10,792 nucleotides of DNA from Baffinella frigidus (GCA_026770585.1 MU646738.1:126761-137552), one strand, 5' to 3'; positions 1 to 5,159 are shown, numbered from the stretch's first letter. A program made the numbers and translations. The notes: generated from the letters alone by a model not told the origin.

Positions 1-176
1 GGGTGGAGGGTGGAGGGTGGAGGGTGGAGGGTGGAGGGTGGAGGGTGGATGTTTCAGGTTTCAGGGTGCAGGTTTCAGGGTTCAGGGTTCAGGGTTCAGG
101 GTTCAGGGTTCAGGGAGCAGGGAGAAGGTTTTCAGGGTGCAAGGTTCAGGGTGCATATTTTTTTTGCAGGGTGCAA
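1..176 (+). repeat. Degenerate telomere-like G-rich heptamer array
   Basis: Seven tandem GGGTGGA units fill 1-49. After a short transition come about five GGGTTCA units (78-113), then mixed GGGTGCA, GGAGCAG and AAGGTTCA derivatives. Both unit types are single-base or two-base variants of the TTTAGGG telomeric heptamer, with the G-rich strand on +. The short GC-rich frames that run through it in three phases encode the same W-R-V-E-G-G type periodic peptides and are by-products of the 7-bp period. The array is cut by the window start, so its true length is unknown. Confidence 0.85.
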
Positions 177-325
177 GGTTCAGCGTGCAGAATTATTTTT
201 CACGGTGCAGGGTGCAGCAGTGCGGGAGCTGACAGGTGCGCACCTCACCTCCTCTCTGAGCTGACCAGGATCCCGGGGGGGGTAACGATCAGCAGTAGAG
301 GAGGGTGAGCCTGTGTGCAGTAGTG
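154..325 (+). repeat. Segmental duplication, copy A
   Basis: This block aligns with 474-645. Shared landmarks in order are a T-rich tract, GGGTGCAAGRTTCA-type text, AGCAGTGCGGGAGCTG, AGGTGCGCACCTCACCTCC, TGACCAGGATCCCGGGGG, GATCAGCAGWAGAGGAGGG, and GAGCCTG..TGCAGT. Differences are scattered substitutions and small indels, so this is an old duplication. The palindrome GTGCGCAC lies inside. No coding potential is evident. Confidence 0.8.
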
Positions 326-473
326 CGGGGGCACTACTCCACTCCCTTTTCAAGTTTCAGGTTTCAGGGTTCAGGGTTCAGGGAGCAGGGAGCAGGGTGC
401 AGGTTTTGAGGGTGCAGGGTTCAGGGGGCAGGGTTCACTGGGCCTGCAGCTTCAGCAGTGCGGGAGCTGCACT
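177..473 (+). repeat. Degenerate G-rich repeats between the two duplication copies
   Basis: Part of copy A lies here. From about 345 to 430 the text returns to GGGTTCA, GGGTGCA and GGGAGCA units, decayed from the same telomere-like heptamer as 1-176. At 453-473 a third, partial fragment of the duplicated unit (CAGCAGTGCGGGAGCTG) appears. No gene is supported. Confidence 0.6.
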
Positions 474-645
474 GCTGTTTTTTCAGGGTGCAAGATTCAG
501 GGTGCAGGATATTTTTTCAGGGTGCAGGGTTCAGCAGTGCGGGAGCTGCCAGGTGCGCACCTCACCTCCTCTCTGACCTGACCAGGATCCCGGGGGGGAT
601 AATGATCAGCAGAAGAGGAGGGCGTGTGAGCCTGCGTGCAGTCCT
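474..645 (+). repeat. Segmental duplication, copy B
   Basis: Second copy of the block at 154-325, in the same orientation, about 320 bp downstream. Relative to copy A it has GGGGGGATAATGATCA in place of GGGGGGGGTAACGATCA, and a small insertion near GGAGGGCGTGTGAGCC. An inverted-repeat element (650-795) starts right after it. Beyond that element a shortened match (TGCGGGAGC..GCACCTCGCCTCC, about 804-830) suggests that the element interrupted a further copy. Confidence 0.8.
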
Positions 646-649
646 TGGT

Positions 650-795
650 CGGATAGCGAGGGGGCAAACGGATCTTTTTAATTCGGGTACGAATTCAAAA
701 AAAAGTTTGAGCCGTGTCCAACTTGTGGGGGATTCAGTGCCCATTTGGGCACTGAATCTAATAAATACCCGATCAATTTGCCCCCTCGCTATCCG
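650..795. mobile_element. MITE-like element M1, 146 bp, 19-bp perfect terminal inverted repeats
   Basis: The ends are CGGATAGCGAGGGGGCAAA (650-668) and its exact reverse complement (777-795). After a 3-base difference the arms share GATC. At the centre is a second perfect inverted repeat with 13-bp arms (731-743 and 746-758, GATTCAGTGCCCA) and a TT loop. There is no open frame for a transposase, as expected of a non-autonomous element. I see no clear target-site duplication. The inner part next to the right end (GAGGGGGCAA...CGGGTATTTATT in reverse complement) reappears at 10306-10343, so the element belongs to a family. Confidence 0.8.
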
Positions 796-799
796 AGCA

Positions 800-1043
800 A
801 AGTTGCGGGAGCGCACCTCGCCTCCGCCCTCGCCTCCGCAGCATAATCAATGCGCCCCGTCCCGAGCCCCCACACCGCGTTCGCCGAGGGATCCTTCTTC
901 TTCTCCGCCACCCCGTTCGCGCCCCCCCCCGACTCCTCCGCCTCCACGCCGCCGGCGCTTTCCTGTCCCTCTCCGCCCGCGCCGCCACTTTCCGGAAGGA
1001 CGAACGGCGGGGGGGGGTCGAAGGTGTGTTCGTACCATATCTC
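800..1043 (-). CDS. Candidate GC-rich exon, unidentified protein (partial)
   Basis: I do not recognise this protein. One minus-strand frame is open through the whole non-repetitive island between M1 and M2. It reads from EIWYEHTFDPPPPFVLPE through a Gly/Glu/Ala-rich linker and a KKK basic patch to NAVWGLGTGRIDYAAEARAE. A possible 3' splice site (GCACCCGCAG, ending at 1044 on -) lies just upstream, and no ATG precedes it. Strong third-position G/C preference and mixed-property sequence argue for coding. The low-complexity linker, and an 8-9 base C/G run that could shift the frame, argue against it. Other frames are also open because the DNA is GC-rich. It lies between two inverted-repeat elements, so it may be a stranded fragment. 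Confidence 0.3.
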
Positions 1044-1109
1044 CTGCGGGTGCGCGAAGGGCTGAATGGAACGGCTCAAAGGGCAAGGACCCTGCTGAGC
1101 CCTTTTTGT

Positions 1110-1306
1110 ATCCACTCGAGAATGCTAGAGGGGCCTATTTACATGTGGGGTTGTAAATATTTGTACCAGGATAGGGTGTTTCGACCTCGTGACTGTGCAA
1201 TATATGCAGAATTAGGTGACCAATCAACGAAAGTTACTACATAAATGCCCATTTTCAAAAGAGCACATCGGTTTTAAATAGGCCCCTCTAGCGTTCTCGT
1301 GTGGAT
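1110..1306. mobile_element. MITE-like element M2, about 32-bp terminal inverted repeats
   Basis: The left end ATCCACTCGAGAATGCTAGA (from 1110), continuing GGGGCCTATTTA to 1141, is inverted at 1275-1306 with only two mismatches in 32 positions. The interior is AT-richer and lacks a coding frame. An outer TGAGCC/GGCTCA pair lies at about 1095 and 1320. No flanking target duplication is obvious. The end sequence does not match the other elements in the window, so this is a separate family. Confidence 0.8.
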
Positions 1307-1655
1307 GGGCGCAGGCCGGCTCAGCCAACTTCAGCCCGACGAGTGTGTAATTCAAATACTCGCCCCCGCAGGGAATTAGAGATGTCCCTTCAGGAATCAG
1401 CAAAAGGTCCCGATTCCATACGGGCGGGGAATATGTAAATTGAATACTCCCCCCGATAAAACTGGAACCAGTCCGCCCCGGTGGAGGTGTTTGATTGTTG
1501 GGATCCGGACAATTCGTGCCAAGGGCTGCCGATTTCCAGAAAGTTTCCTGCGAATCGGGGGTTGGCGAAACGAGCAACATGGTTCGCTTGAGAGGGCTGT
1601 CTGCTCTGGACAGAAAGGGGGACTACAGTGTGGCATCCCACGCCCCAAGCCCCAA
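1307..1655. other. Non-coding stretch with a short direct repeat and hairpin
   Basis: No gene is supported. A direct repeat TGTAATTCAAATACTCGCCCCCG (1346-1368, written in parts: TGTAATTCAAATACT then CGCCCCCG) recurs imperfectly at 1434-1455 as TGTAAATTGAATACTCCCCCCG. The second copy lies in a hairpin with 9-bp arms GGGGAATAT (1426-1434) and ATACTCCCC (1444-1452), one mismatch. Around 1512-1575 a loose inverted similarity (CCGATTTC / GAATCGG) is visible. The long frame crossing this region runs on through repeats and is probably fortuitous. Confidence 0.5.
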
Positions 1656-1781
1656 CCACGCCAGAATGGTCGAGGGAACCCGACGCCGTGTCCACGACAG
1701 ATCTGTCGTGGTTGACTTAAGAATTCAAGGGATTCCCCTGGAAAGATGTCAAAAGTGGATGTTTCGATCCCCCTGGCGTGG
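1656..1781. mobile_element. MITE-like element M3, CCACGCCAG ends
   Basis: It starts CCACGCCAGAATGGTCGAGG and ends with inverted CCACGCCAG. It is 126 bp long, the same length and termini as M5 (2368-2493). Inside is a perfect 20-bp palindrome at 1692-1711 (CCACGACAGA joined directly to its reverse complement). The interior is otherwise unlike M5 and M10, so it may be a related subfamily with the same ends. Flanks AA and AT do not form a clear duplication. Confidence 0.6.
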
Positions 1782-1803
1782 ATACCCTAACCCCTGGCAG
1801 ATG

Positions 1804-1825
1804 GGTGCGAAAAGCTTTTCGCACC
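1804..1825. repeat. Perfect 22-bp palindrome centred on AAGCTT
   Basis: GGTGCGAAAAG (1804-1814) is directly followed by its exact reverse complement (1815-1825) with no spacer. A second hairpin, GATGCCC (1833-1839) with GGGCATC (1852-1858), follows immediately. It lies 22 bp right of M3 and 70 bp left of M4. It could be a cruciform-forming site, a protein-binding site or a remnant of an element terminus. The sequence does not decide between these. Confidence 0.7.
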
Positions 1826-1895
1826 TGAATTTGATGCCCTGTGTGAGATCGGGGCATCGAGATTTGAATGAGAGGTTAGGTGCGTCTCGTCTTAA

Positions 1896-2102
1896 TTATT
1901 GTAGAAATGGGCTCCGCGCGGAAAAAATCGAGGTCAGGTCAGCAACATTTCCCTATTTTTTGCCTTTTTATGTCATCTTATGGGTGGGAGATGCTATTTT
2001 GAGATAAAAATCATGCCCAAGATAGCATAAAAGTGATTTTTTGGAAATTTTCCTGATTTCCTGACCTGCCTCGATTCCGCGCGAAGCCCATTTCGACAAT
2101 AA
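1896..2102. mobile_element. MITE-like fold-back element M4, about 50-bp terminal inverted repeats, possible TA duplication
   Basis: The left arm TTGTAGAAATGGGCTCCGCG (from 1899), continuing through AATCGAGGTCAGGTCAG, pairs with 2045-2100 with a few mismatches and a small gap. The inner portions also pair imperfectly (TTTTTATGTCATCTTATGGG against CACTTTTATGCTATCTTGGG in reverse complement), so almost the whole element folds back. If the ends are TTGT..ACAA, each side is flanked by TA. That would fit Tc1/mariner-type integration, but two bases are weak evidence. No transposase frame. Confidence 0.8.
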
Positions 2103-2106
2103 GTCG

Positions 2107-2137
2107 CATAGACTTTTGGATCACTCATCTCCAGGCT
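2107..2137 (+). repeat. 31-bp dispersed repeat, copy 1
   Basis: CATAGACTTTTGGATCACTC continuing ATCTCCAGGCT matches 3206-3236 at 28 of 31 positions, in direct orientation. Both copies lie beside inverted-repeat elements: right of M4 here, left of M6 at the other. Function unknown. Confidence 0.65.
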
Positions 2138-2367
2138 TGAGAGAACTAAAGGAGGAGGAGAAGATCAGGCACAATGCGTCCATCATCTCTGACAGGGCGG
2201 AGCGGGGAGCAATATCGGTTAATAAGATATCTTTGTACCAAGCTTTCTCGTTCCTTGTACCGAGCTTGCTCGGTTTCGTGTTACTAATCAAAAAGTTATT
2301 TCGGTGGTACGAATTAAAAATGATAATTAGTACCACGAAAATAAATGGACCGCTCTGCGAAGCCCAC
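2138..2367. other. AT-rich spacer with hairpins
   Basis: No gene is supported. A perfect hairpin ACCGAGC / TT / GCTCGGT is at 2259-2274. A longer imperfect one pairs GTTATTTCGGTGGTACGAATT (about 2295-2316) with 2325-2344 (inverse TTATTTTCGTGGTACTAATT). TTGTACC words recur near 2233 and 2255. This could be a further decayed fold-back element of about 130 bp, but I cannot define its ends. Confidence 0.4.
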
Positions 2368-2493
2368 CCACGCCAGATTGGAGGCGGGGGTTGATTTTTT
2401 TAAAACACCACAGGATGTGTTCTTTGACTTTTGAAAACCACTGCCTTGAGGGGAAATTGACTTTTGGCAACCCCCTCCAAGAGTCTGGCGTGG
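2368..2493. mobile_element. MITE-like element M5 (CCACGCCAG family)
   Basis: The left end CCACGCCAGATTGGAGGCGG (then GGGTTG) is inverted at the right as CCACGCCAGACTCTTGGAGG (then GGGTTG). It is flanked on both sides by AC (2366-2367 and 2494-2495). Its interior (TTGATTTTTTTAAAA..., TTTGACTTTTGAAAACCACT, GCCTTGAGGGGAAATTGACT, TTTGGCAACCCC) is clearly homologous to M10 at 5045-5159. No coding capacity. Confidence 0.85.
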
Positions 2494-2620
2494 ACAGCGA
2501 GGAGGGCCGGGCGGGAGGGCACCAATCGCTCGAAGGCCTGGAGTCTGAGAACTGCATATGCAGTGCCAAACACGATCAGGAAGAACGGTACCAGCACCCC
2601 TGCAACCGCTCCAACCTGCG
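2494..2620. other. Short unannotated spacer with a 14-bp palindrome
   Basis: Between M5 and the telomere-like block. It contains the perfect palindrome ACTGCATATGCAGT (2551-2564). Short open frames are present but run into M5 or the telomeric repeat, so no gene is called. Confidence 0.4.
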
Positions 2621-2786
2621 TTTGGGGGTTAGGGTTTGGGGGTTAGGGGTTTGGGGTTTGGTGTTTGGGGTTTGGGGTGTGGGGTGTGGGGTGTGGGGTG
2701 TGGGGTGTGGGGTGTGGGGTGGGGTTTGGGGTTTGGGGTTTGGAGTTTGGGGTTTGGGGTTTAGGGTTTAGGGTTTAGGGTTCAGG
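2621..2786 (+). repeat. Interstitial telomere-like array, G-strand on +
   Basis: The array begins with TTTGGGGGTTAGGG and becomes TTTGGGG units. A run of about six GTGTGGG(G) units follows at about 2675-2722, then GGTTTGGGG again, and it ends with near-canonical TTTAGGG units (2757-2782) and one TTCAGG. The variants are sorted into blocks, not mixed, as expected from local array expansion. Its G-strand orientation is opposite to the arrays at 9112-10160. Confidence 0.9.
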
Positions 2787-2865
2787 CACGACGGGGGGAT
2801 AGCGATCATTCATCATTTTATCAACCAGGGATTTGAACCCCCTAAAAGTGAGCTAAGCTCAGAAA
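2785..2865 (-). repeat. B-box-containing short repeat (SINE-like), copy 1
   Basis: It aligns directly with 3027-3100. Shared blocks are CGGGGGGATAGCGATCAT, AT-rich text, ACCAGGGATTTGAACCCCCT and AAAAGTG. Read on -, GGGGGTTCAAATCCC contains GGTTCAAATCC, which fits the pol III internal B-box consensus (GGTTCRANNCC). I see no properly spaced A box and no cloverleaf, so this is not an intact tRNA. A tRNA-derived SINE fragment is a reasonable inference. It lies between the telomeric array and repeat R. Confidence 0.45.
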
Positions 2866-2921
2866 GGGCTCCACGCCCCATGCAAATCCGAGATGAAATC
2901 CAGTGAGGGCCGCGAGGGAAC

Positions 2922-3006
2922 TCTGGGGATACAACCCCATGTAGGATGACCGGAGTGACTTTACACAGTCACGTCCACTATAAGAAGATATAGAAGACAC
3001 AAACTA
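2922..3006. mobile_element. 85-bp insertion in R with GGAAC target duplication
   Basis: R copies 2 and 3 read GAGGGAACCTG uninterrupted. Copy 1 has GGAAC at 2917-2921 and again at 3007-3011, with this 85-bp segment between. The segment contains two small hairpins (TGGGG/CCCCA at 2924-2939, GTGACT/AGTCAC at 2955-2972) but no convincing terminal inverted repeats and no poly-A. The five-base duplication against an internal empty site is the evidence for insertion. Confidence 0.6.
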
Positions 3007-3026
3007 GGAACCTGCGCAGCGTCGTT

Positions 3027-3100
3027 CAACGGGGGGATAGCGGTCATGATATAAACCAGGAATTTGAACCCCCTAAAAGTGTGTTAATCTTAGGCGAAGA
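3027..3100 (-). mobile_element. SINE-like insertion with B-box motif and 18-bp target duplication
   Basis: It is flanked by AACCTGCGCAGCGTCGTT (3009-3026) and AACCTGAGCAGCCTCGTT (3101-3118), identical at 16 of 18 positions. R copies 2 and 3 have this 18-mer once. The inserted 74 bp repeats the block at 2785-2865, including, on -, GGGGGTTCAAATTCC, a one-base-degraded B box. A long target duplication of this kind is typical of target-primed (LINE-mobilised) insertion. There is no clear A box or A-rich tail. Confidence 0.55.
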
Positions 3101-3149
3101 AACCTGAGCAGCCTCGTTGGGAGGGAGGCCGAGGGGCGTTTCTGCAGAC

Positions 3150-3173
3150 GAGCTATGCCAAATGGCATAGCTC
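3150..3173. repeat. Perfect 11-bp-arm hairpin
   Basis: GAGCTATGCCA (3150-3160), loop AA, TGGCATAGCTC (3163-3173). It lies exactly where R copy 1 diverges from the other copies, so it may mark a deletion or element junction. Confidence 0.7.
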
Positions 3174-3205
3174 ACGTTTCCGGGGCGGGCCCGTTTTTTA
3201 AGGCT

Positions 3206-3236
3206 CATAGACTTTTGTATCACTCAACTCAAGGCT
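3206..3236 (+). repeat. 31-bp dispersed repeat, copy 2
   Basis: Matches 2107-2137 at 28 of 31 bases (CATAGACTTTTGTATCACTC then AACTCAAGGCT). It lies 21 bp left of element M6. Confidence 0.65.
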
Positions 3237-3257
3237 CAAGGGCCTCATTTAGGACGT

Positions 3258-3436
3258 GTAGAGCGTTTGCGGTAATTGTTGTCCGTTTTGGACTTGCGGT
3301 TGTCCGGTTTTCCGGTTTCGATTTGTGCCAGAAGTGTCCATTTAAAACGTTTTACGACCTTTACGACATTTTAAAAAACCGGAAAACCGGAAAACCGCAC
3401 GTCCAAAACGGACAACAATTACCGCACACGCTCTAC
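3258..3436. mobile_element. MITE-like element M6, about 60-bp terminal inverted repeats
   Basis: The left arm from 3258 reads GTAGAGCGTTTGCGGTAATT, then GTTGTCCGTTTTGGACTTGC, then GGTTGTCCGGTTTTCCGGTTT. It is matched in inverse by 3375-3436 with only a handful of mismatches. The arm tip nearest the centre is built from TTTTCCGG units. The 55-bp centre contains TTTACGACCTTTACGACATT. No transposase frame and no clear target duplication. It abuts the truncated left edge of R copy 2. Confidence 0.85.
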
Positions 3437-3455
3437 CGAGAGTAATAAAAAAGAA

Positions 3456-3550
3456 GAATCTAGTGTGGGCCGCGAGGGAACCTGCGCAACGTCGTTGGGA
3501 GGGAGGCCGAGGGGTGCCCCTGCGGACGAAACCGGCTCCGGCCTGCCGCA
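3456..3550 (+). repeat. Dispersed repeat R, copy 2
   Basis: AATCTAGTGTGGGCCGCGAG to GGCTCCGGCCTGCCGCA. It lacks the left 35 bp found in copies 1 and 3 and carries no internal insertion. It therefore serves as the empty site for both insertions in copy 1. Bounded by M6 on the left and M7 on the right. Confidence 0.75.
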
Positions 3551-3557
3551 CGCTCAG

Positions 3558-3718
3558 CCACACAGAGGGCTACGAAGGAACTTTCGGGCGCTGGGCGCCC
3601 GAGTTTCCGTTACCTTATCCTTAGAAACCCCCCTATGTCCCTACGGGTTGCCTACCGTAGATTCCTAGGTCGTATCGCTTAGGGGTTATTCAAAATCCCT
3701 TCGAAGTCCGCTGTGTGG
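3558..3718. mobile_element. MITE-like element M7, about 20-bp imperfect terminal inverted repeats
   Basis: The left end CCACACAGAGGGCTACGAAG (3558-3577) pairs with the right end, which in reverse complement reads CCACACAGCGGACTTCGAAG. Inside are a perfect hairpin CGGGCGC/TGG/GCGCCCG (3585-3601) and CTACGG/CCGTAG (about 3641-3660). No target duplication found. It separates R copies 2 and 3. Confidence 0.65.
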
Positions 3719-3722
3719 AAAT

Positions 3723-3840
3723 CACGCCCCATGCAAATCTGAGATAAATCTAGGGAGGGCCACGAGGGAACCTGGGCAGCGTCGTTGGGGGGGAGGCCGA
3801 GGGGTGCTCCTGCGGACGAAACCGGCTCCGGCCTGCCGCA
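3723..3840 (+). repeat. Dispersed repeat R, copy 3 (longest uninterrupted)
   Basis: It runs from CACGCCCCATGCAAATCTGA through GGGAGGGCCACGAGGGAACC, GGGGAGGCCGAGGGG and ACGAAACCGGCTCCGGCC to TGCCGCA. This is the reference form of R: copy 1 matches its left and middle parts, copy 2 its middle and right parts. The short frames across it are not shared between copies. Confidence 0.8.
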
Positions 3841-3853
3841 GGTGAAACTCAGA

Positions 3854-4085
3854 GGTTCGCTCGGGTGGAACGGTTCTTATCCGGGGAAACCTATTTTTCT
3901 TTCATTTGACGGCAACGAAAATTACTTCACAATTGGTTCTTATTAGTAATATTAAAGCATTTGTGTAGTAATTTTCGTTGCCATCAGATGAAAGAAAAAT
4001 AGGTTTTCCCGGATAAGTTCCAAGGTTCGCACAGGCTTGACGGTTCGCGCAGGTTGAAAGTTCGCTCAGGTTAAACGGTTACAAG
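3854..4085 (+). repeat. 18-bp minisatellite interrupted by M8
   Basis: Units GGTTCGCTCGGGTGGAAC (3854-3871), GGTTC then the M8 insertion, GGTTCGCACAGGCTTGAC (4024-4041), GGTTCGCGCAGGTTGAAA (4042-4059), and GTTCGCTCAGGTTAAAC (4060-4076), followed by decaying text. The consensus is about GGTTCGCNCAGGYTKRAM. The units diverge at several positions, so the array is old compared with the well-preserved element inside it. Confidence 0.8.
3877..4016. mobile_element. MITE-like element M8, 55-bp near-perfect inverted repeats, GTTC duplication
   Basis: The left arm TTATCCGGGGAAACCTATTT, then TTCTTTCATTTGACGGCAAC, then GAAAATTACTTCACA, is inverted at the right end with about four mismatches. The AT-rich centre is only about 30 bp. 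GTTC occurs immediately outside both ends (3873-3876 and 4017-4020). Both flanks belong to the same 18-bp minisatellite, so the insertion point is well defined. The near-identical arms suggest a recent insertion. No coding capacity. A 20-bp match to its inner arm occurs at 8902-8919. Confidence 0.9.
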
Positions 4086-4162
4086 CGTCGCTCAGGATCT
4101 GGCCTGCAGCACGGGGGGATGCACCGTTTATGGGGAACGTGTTTTGCCCCCCCCCACCCCCC

Positions 4163-4439
4163 CTAAGGCGGACGACCTATTTCCGGCGTCGATCTAAATC
4201 CGGCTTTCCACATCACCCTACCGTAGAGAGATTGGTAATTCATTGCCAAACAACCAGCGTCAGCGCCGCACATGCTACGCATTGTGCCACTTACTGTACC
4301 CCGTGCCGGCCGCTCATACGAGCCTTTTCCGGATGGATTCCAACTCCATCTTCTACACCCTACCGTATGCAATACGGTAAAAACCTACGGAATGCCGGAA
4401 TTAGGTTGACGCCGGAATTAGGTCGACGCCCGCCCTTAG
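4163..4439. mobile_element. MITE-like element M9, inverted repeats built from a tandem 17-mer
   Basis: Read inward from the right end, the arm is CTAAGGGCGG, then two tandem units GCGTCGACCTAATTCCG and GCGTCAACCTAATTCCG, then GCATTCC. The left arm from 4163 has the same architecture: CTAAGGCGG, ACGACCTATTTCCG, GCGTCGATCTAAATCCG, GCTTTCC. Inside both arms is CACCCTACCGTA. The central 120 bp is unpaired and non-coding. On the right the bases outside extend the end to CACTAAGGG in reverse complement. The left is a C run, so CACTA termini are not established. The open frame across it is an artefact. Confidence 0.75.
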
Positions 4440-4548
4440 TGCGTGCAGAGTTAAAAGGGAAGTTTGAGAGTACCGCCACTGGTGTGGACAATCAGGCAAT
4501 GTTCTGGTACTAAGCTAATCCGGGGACATGTTTAATTTGAAAGAAAAT
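4440..4548. other. Unannotated spacer
   Basis: Non-coding text between M9 and the 84-bp tandem repeat. GCTAATCCGGGGACATG (4514 on) loosely echoes the repeat unit. Nothing further is supported. Confidence 0.4.
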
Positions 4549-4716
4549 GGATCCCTATTTGTTCATAGGAGTTGGACGAAGGTTAATTAGGGCCCTAAGT
4601 AAATTTGATTATGGCCACCATCCGGTTTGATAGGATCCCTATTTGTTCGTAAGAGTTGGACGAAGGCTAATTAGGGCCCTAGGTGAATTTGATAAGGGCC
4701 ACCGTCCGGTGTGATA
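4549..4716 (+). repeat. 84-bp tandem direct repeat, two copies
   Basis: Copy 1 (4549-4632) and copy 2 (4633-4716) both run from GGATCCCTATTTGTTC through GAGTTGGACGAAGG, TTAGGGCCCTA and GGCCACC to GGTTTGATA or GGTGTGATA. About ten substitutions separate them and there are no indels. The unit is a multiple of three, but stops occur in its frames, so it is not a protein repeat. Confidence 0.9.
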
Positions 4717-4750
4717 GGCCATGCCCGGACCAGTCCCAAAGACCTGTCCG

Positions 4751-4872
4751 GTTCAGTCAACTATCCACAGTTCAGTCAACTATCCACGATTCAGCCAACT
4801 ATCAACGGTTCAGTCGATCAGTCAACTATCCACAGTTCAGTCAACTATCCACGGTTCAGCCAACTATCCACG
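4751..4872 (+). repeat. 19-bp minisatellite with a duplicated three-unit block
   Basis: Unit GTTCAGTCAACTATCCACG. Units 1-3 (4751-4807) end CACA, CACG and (with GCCAACTATC) AACG. After a truncated 11-bp unit, units 5-7 (4819-4872) repeat the same order: CACA, CACG, then the GCC-bearing variant. This implies duplication of a three-unit block. The 19-bp period rotates the frame, which explains the similar peptides (NYPQFSQLST and relatives) in three phases. There are no spacers, so it is not a CRISPR array. Confidence 0.9.
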
Positions 4873-5044
4873 CGACGCGGCGTGTCACCTCTACTCGTCA
4901 CTAGAATTGCGTATTAAGAATTGTAAAGGCCCAACCGGAGGGTGCATTGCCTTTTTAAGTTTTATACAGGGTTCGGATTGTAAAGTTTTCAGGGTAAGAA
5001 GAAGATCGCGTCCGTCAGACACGGAGGAGGGCAGTACTAATCCA
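4873..5044. other. Unannotated spacer
   Basis: Non-repetitive, mixed-composition text between the 19-bp array and M10. I see no conserved coding frame, splice signals or hairpins of note. Confidence 0.4.
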
Positions 5045-5159
5045 CCACGCCAAAGCGCAGGAGGGAGTTGATTTTTTAAAAACCTTTCTTTGACTTTTGA
5101 AAACAACTGCCTTGAGGGGAAGTTGACTTTTGGCAACCCCTTCCAGGAATCTGGCGTGG
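5045..5159. mobile_element. MITE-like element M10 (CCACGCCAG family)
   Basis: Second copy of the M5 family. The left end is CCACGCCAAAGCGCAGGAGG and the right end, in reverse complement, CCACGCCAGATTCCTGGAAG. The shared interior is TTGATTTTTTAAAA, TTTGACTTTTGAAAAC, ACTGCCTTGAGGGGAA and GTTGACTTTTGGCAACCCC. It is 11 bp shorter than M5 because of a gap near the CACCACAGGATG segment. CA flanks both ends (5043-5044, 5160-5161), as AC flanks M5. Confidence 0.85.

Larger units (their letters stand above)
2872..3150 (+). repeat. Dispersed repeat R, copy 1, split by two insertions
   Basis: The segments 2872-2921, 3007-3026 and 3101-3150 together match copy 3 (3723-3840). They read CACGCCCCATGCAAATC, GAGGGCCGCGAGGGAAC, CTGCGCAGCGTCGTT, then GGGAGGGAGGCCGAGGGG and CTGCAGACGA. 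The non-matching parts, 2922-3006 and 3027-3100, behave as insertions with flanking duplications. R shows no convincing frame shared by its copies and no transposon ends. Its identity is unknown. Confidence 0.75.

Noticed and set aside
458-1156. 232-codon open frame on +
   Set aside because: It crosses a telomere-like block, a segmental duplication and the whole of M1, and is dominated by Pro/Arg low-complexity text. GC-rich repeats explain its openness.
1495-2007. 170-codon open frame on +
   Set aside because: Runs through M3, the 22-bp palindrome and into M4; begins with TTG; no recognisable protein features.
2800-2860. tRNA gene on the minus strand
   Set aside because: A T-arm/B-box-like motif is present, but there is no spaced A box, no anticodon arm and no acceptor pairing, and the T stem is imperfect.
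3456-3840. Protein-coding origin for repeat R
   Set aside because: Frames differ between copies and are broken by indels; no shared peptide emerges.
4431-4443. CACTA-superfamily terminus of M9
   Set aside because: Only the right side reads CACTA. The left side is a C run with no matching terminus and there is no 3-bp target duplication.
4130-4513. 127-codon open frame on +
   Set aside because: Coincides with M9 and both of its inverted arms. The codons follow the repeat structure and not protein constraints.
4751-4872. CRISPR array
   Set aside because: 19-bp repeats are directly adjacent, with no spacers, and the setting is eukaryotic.
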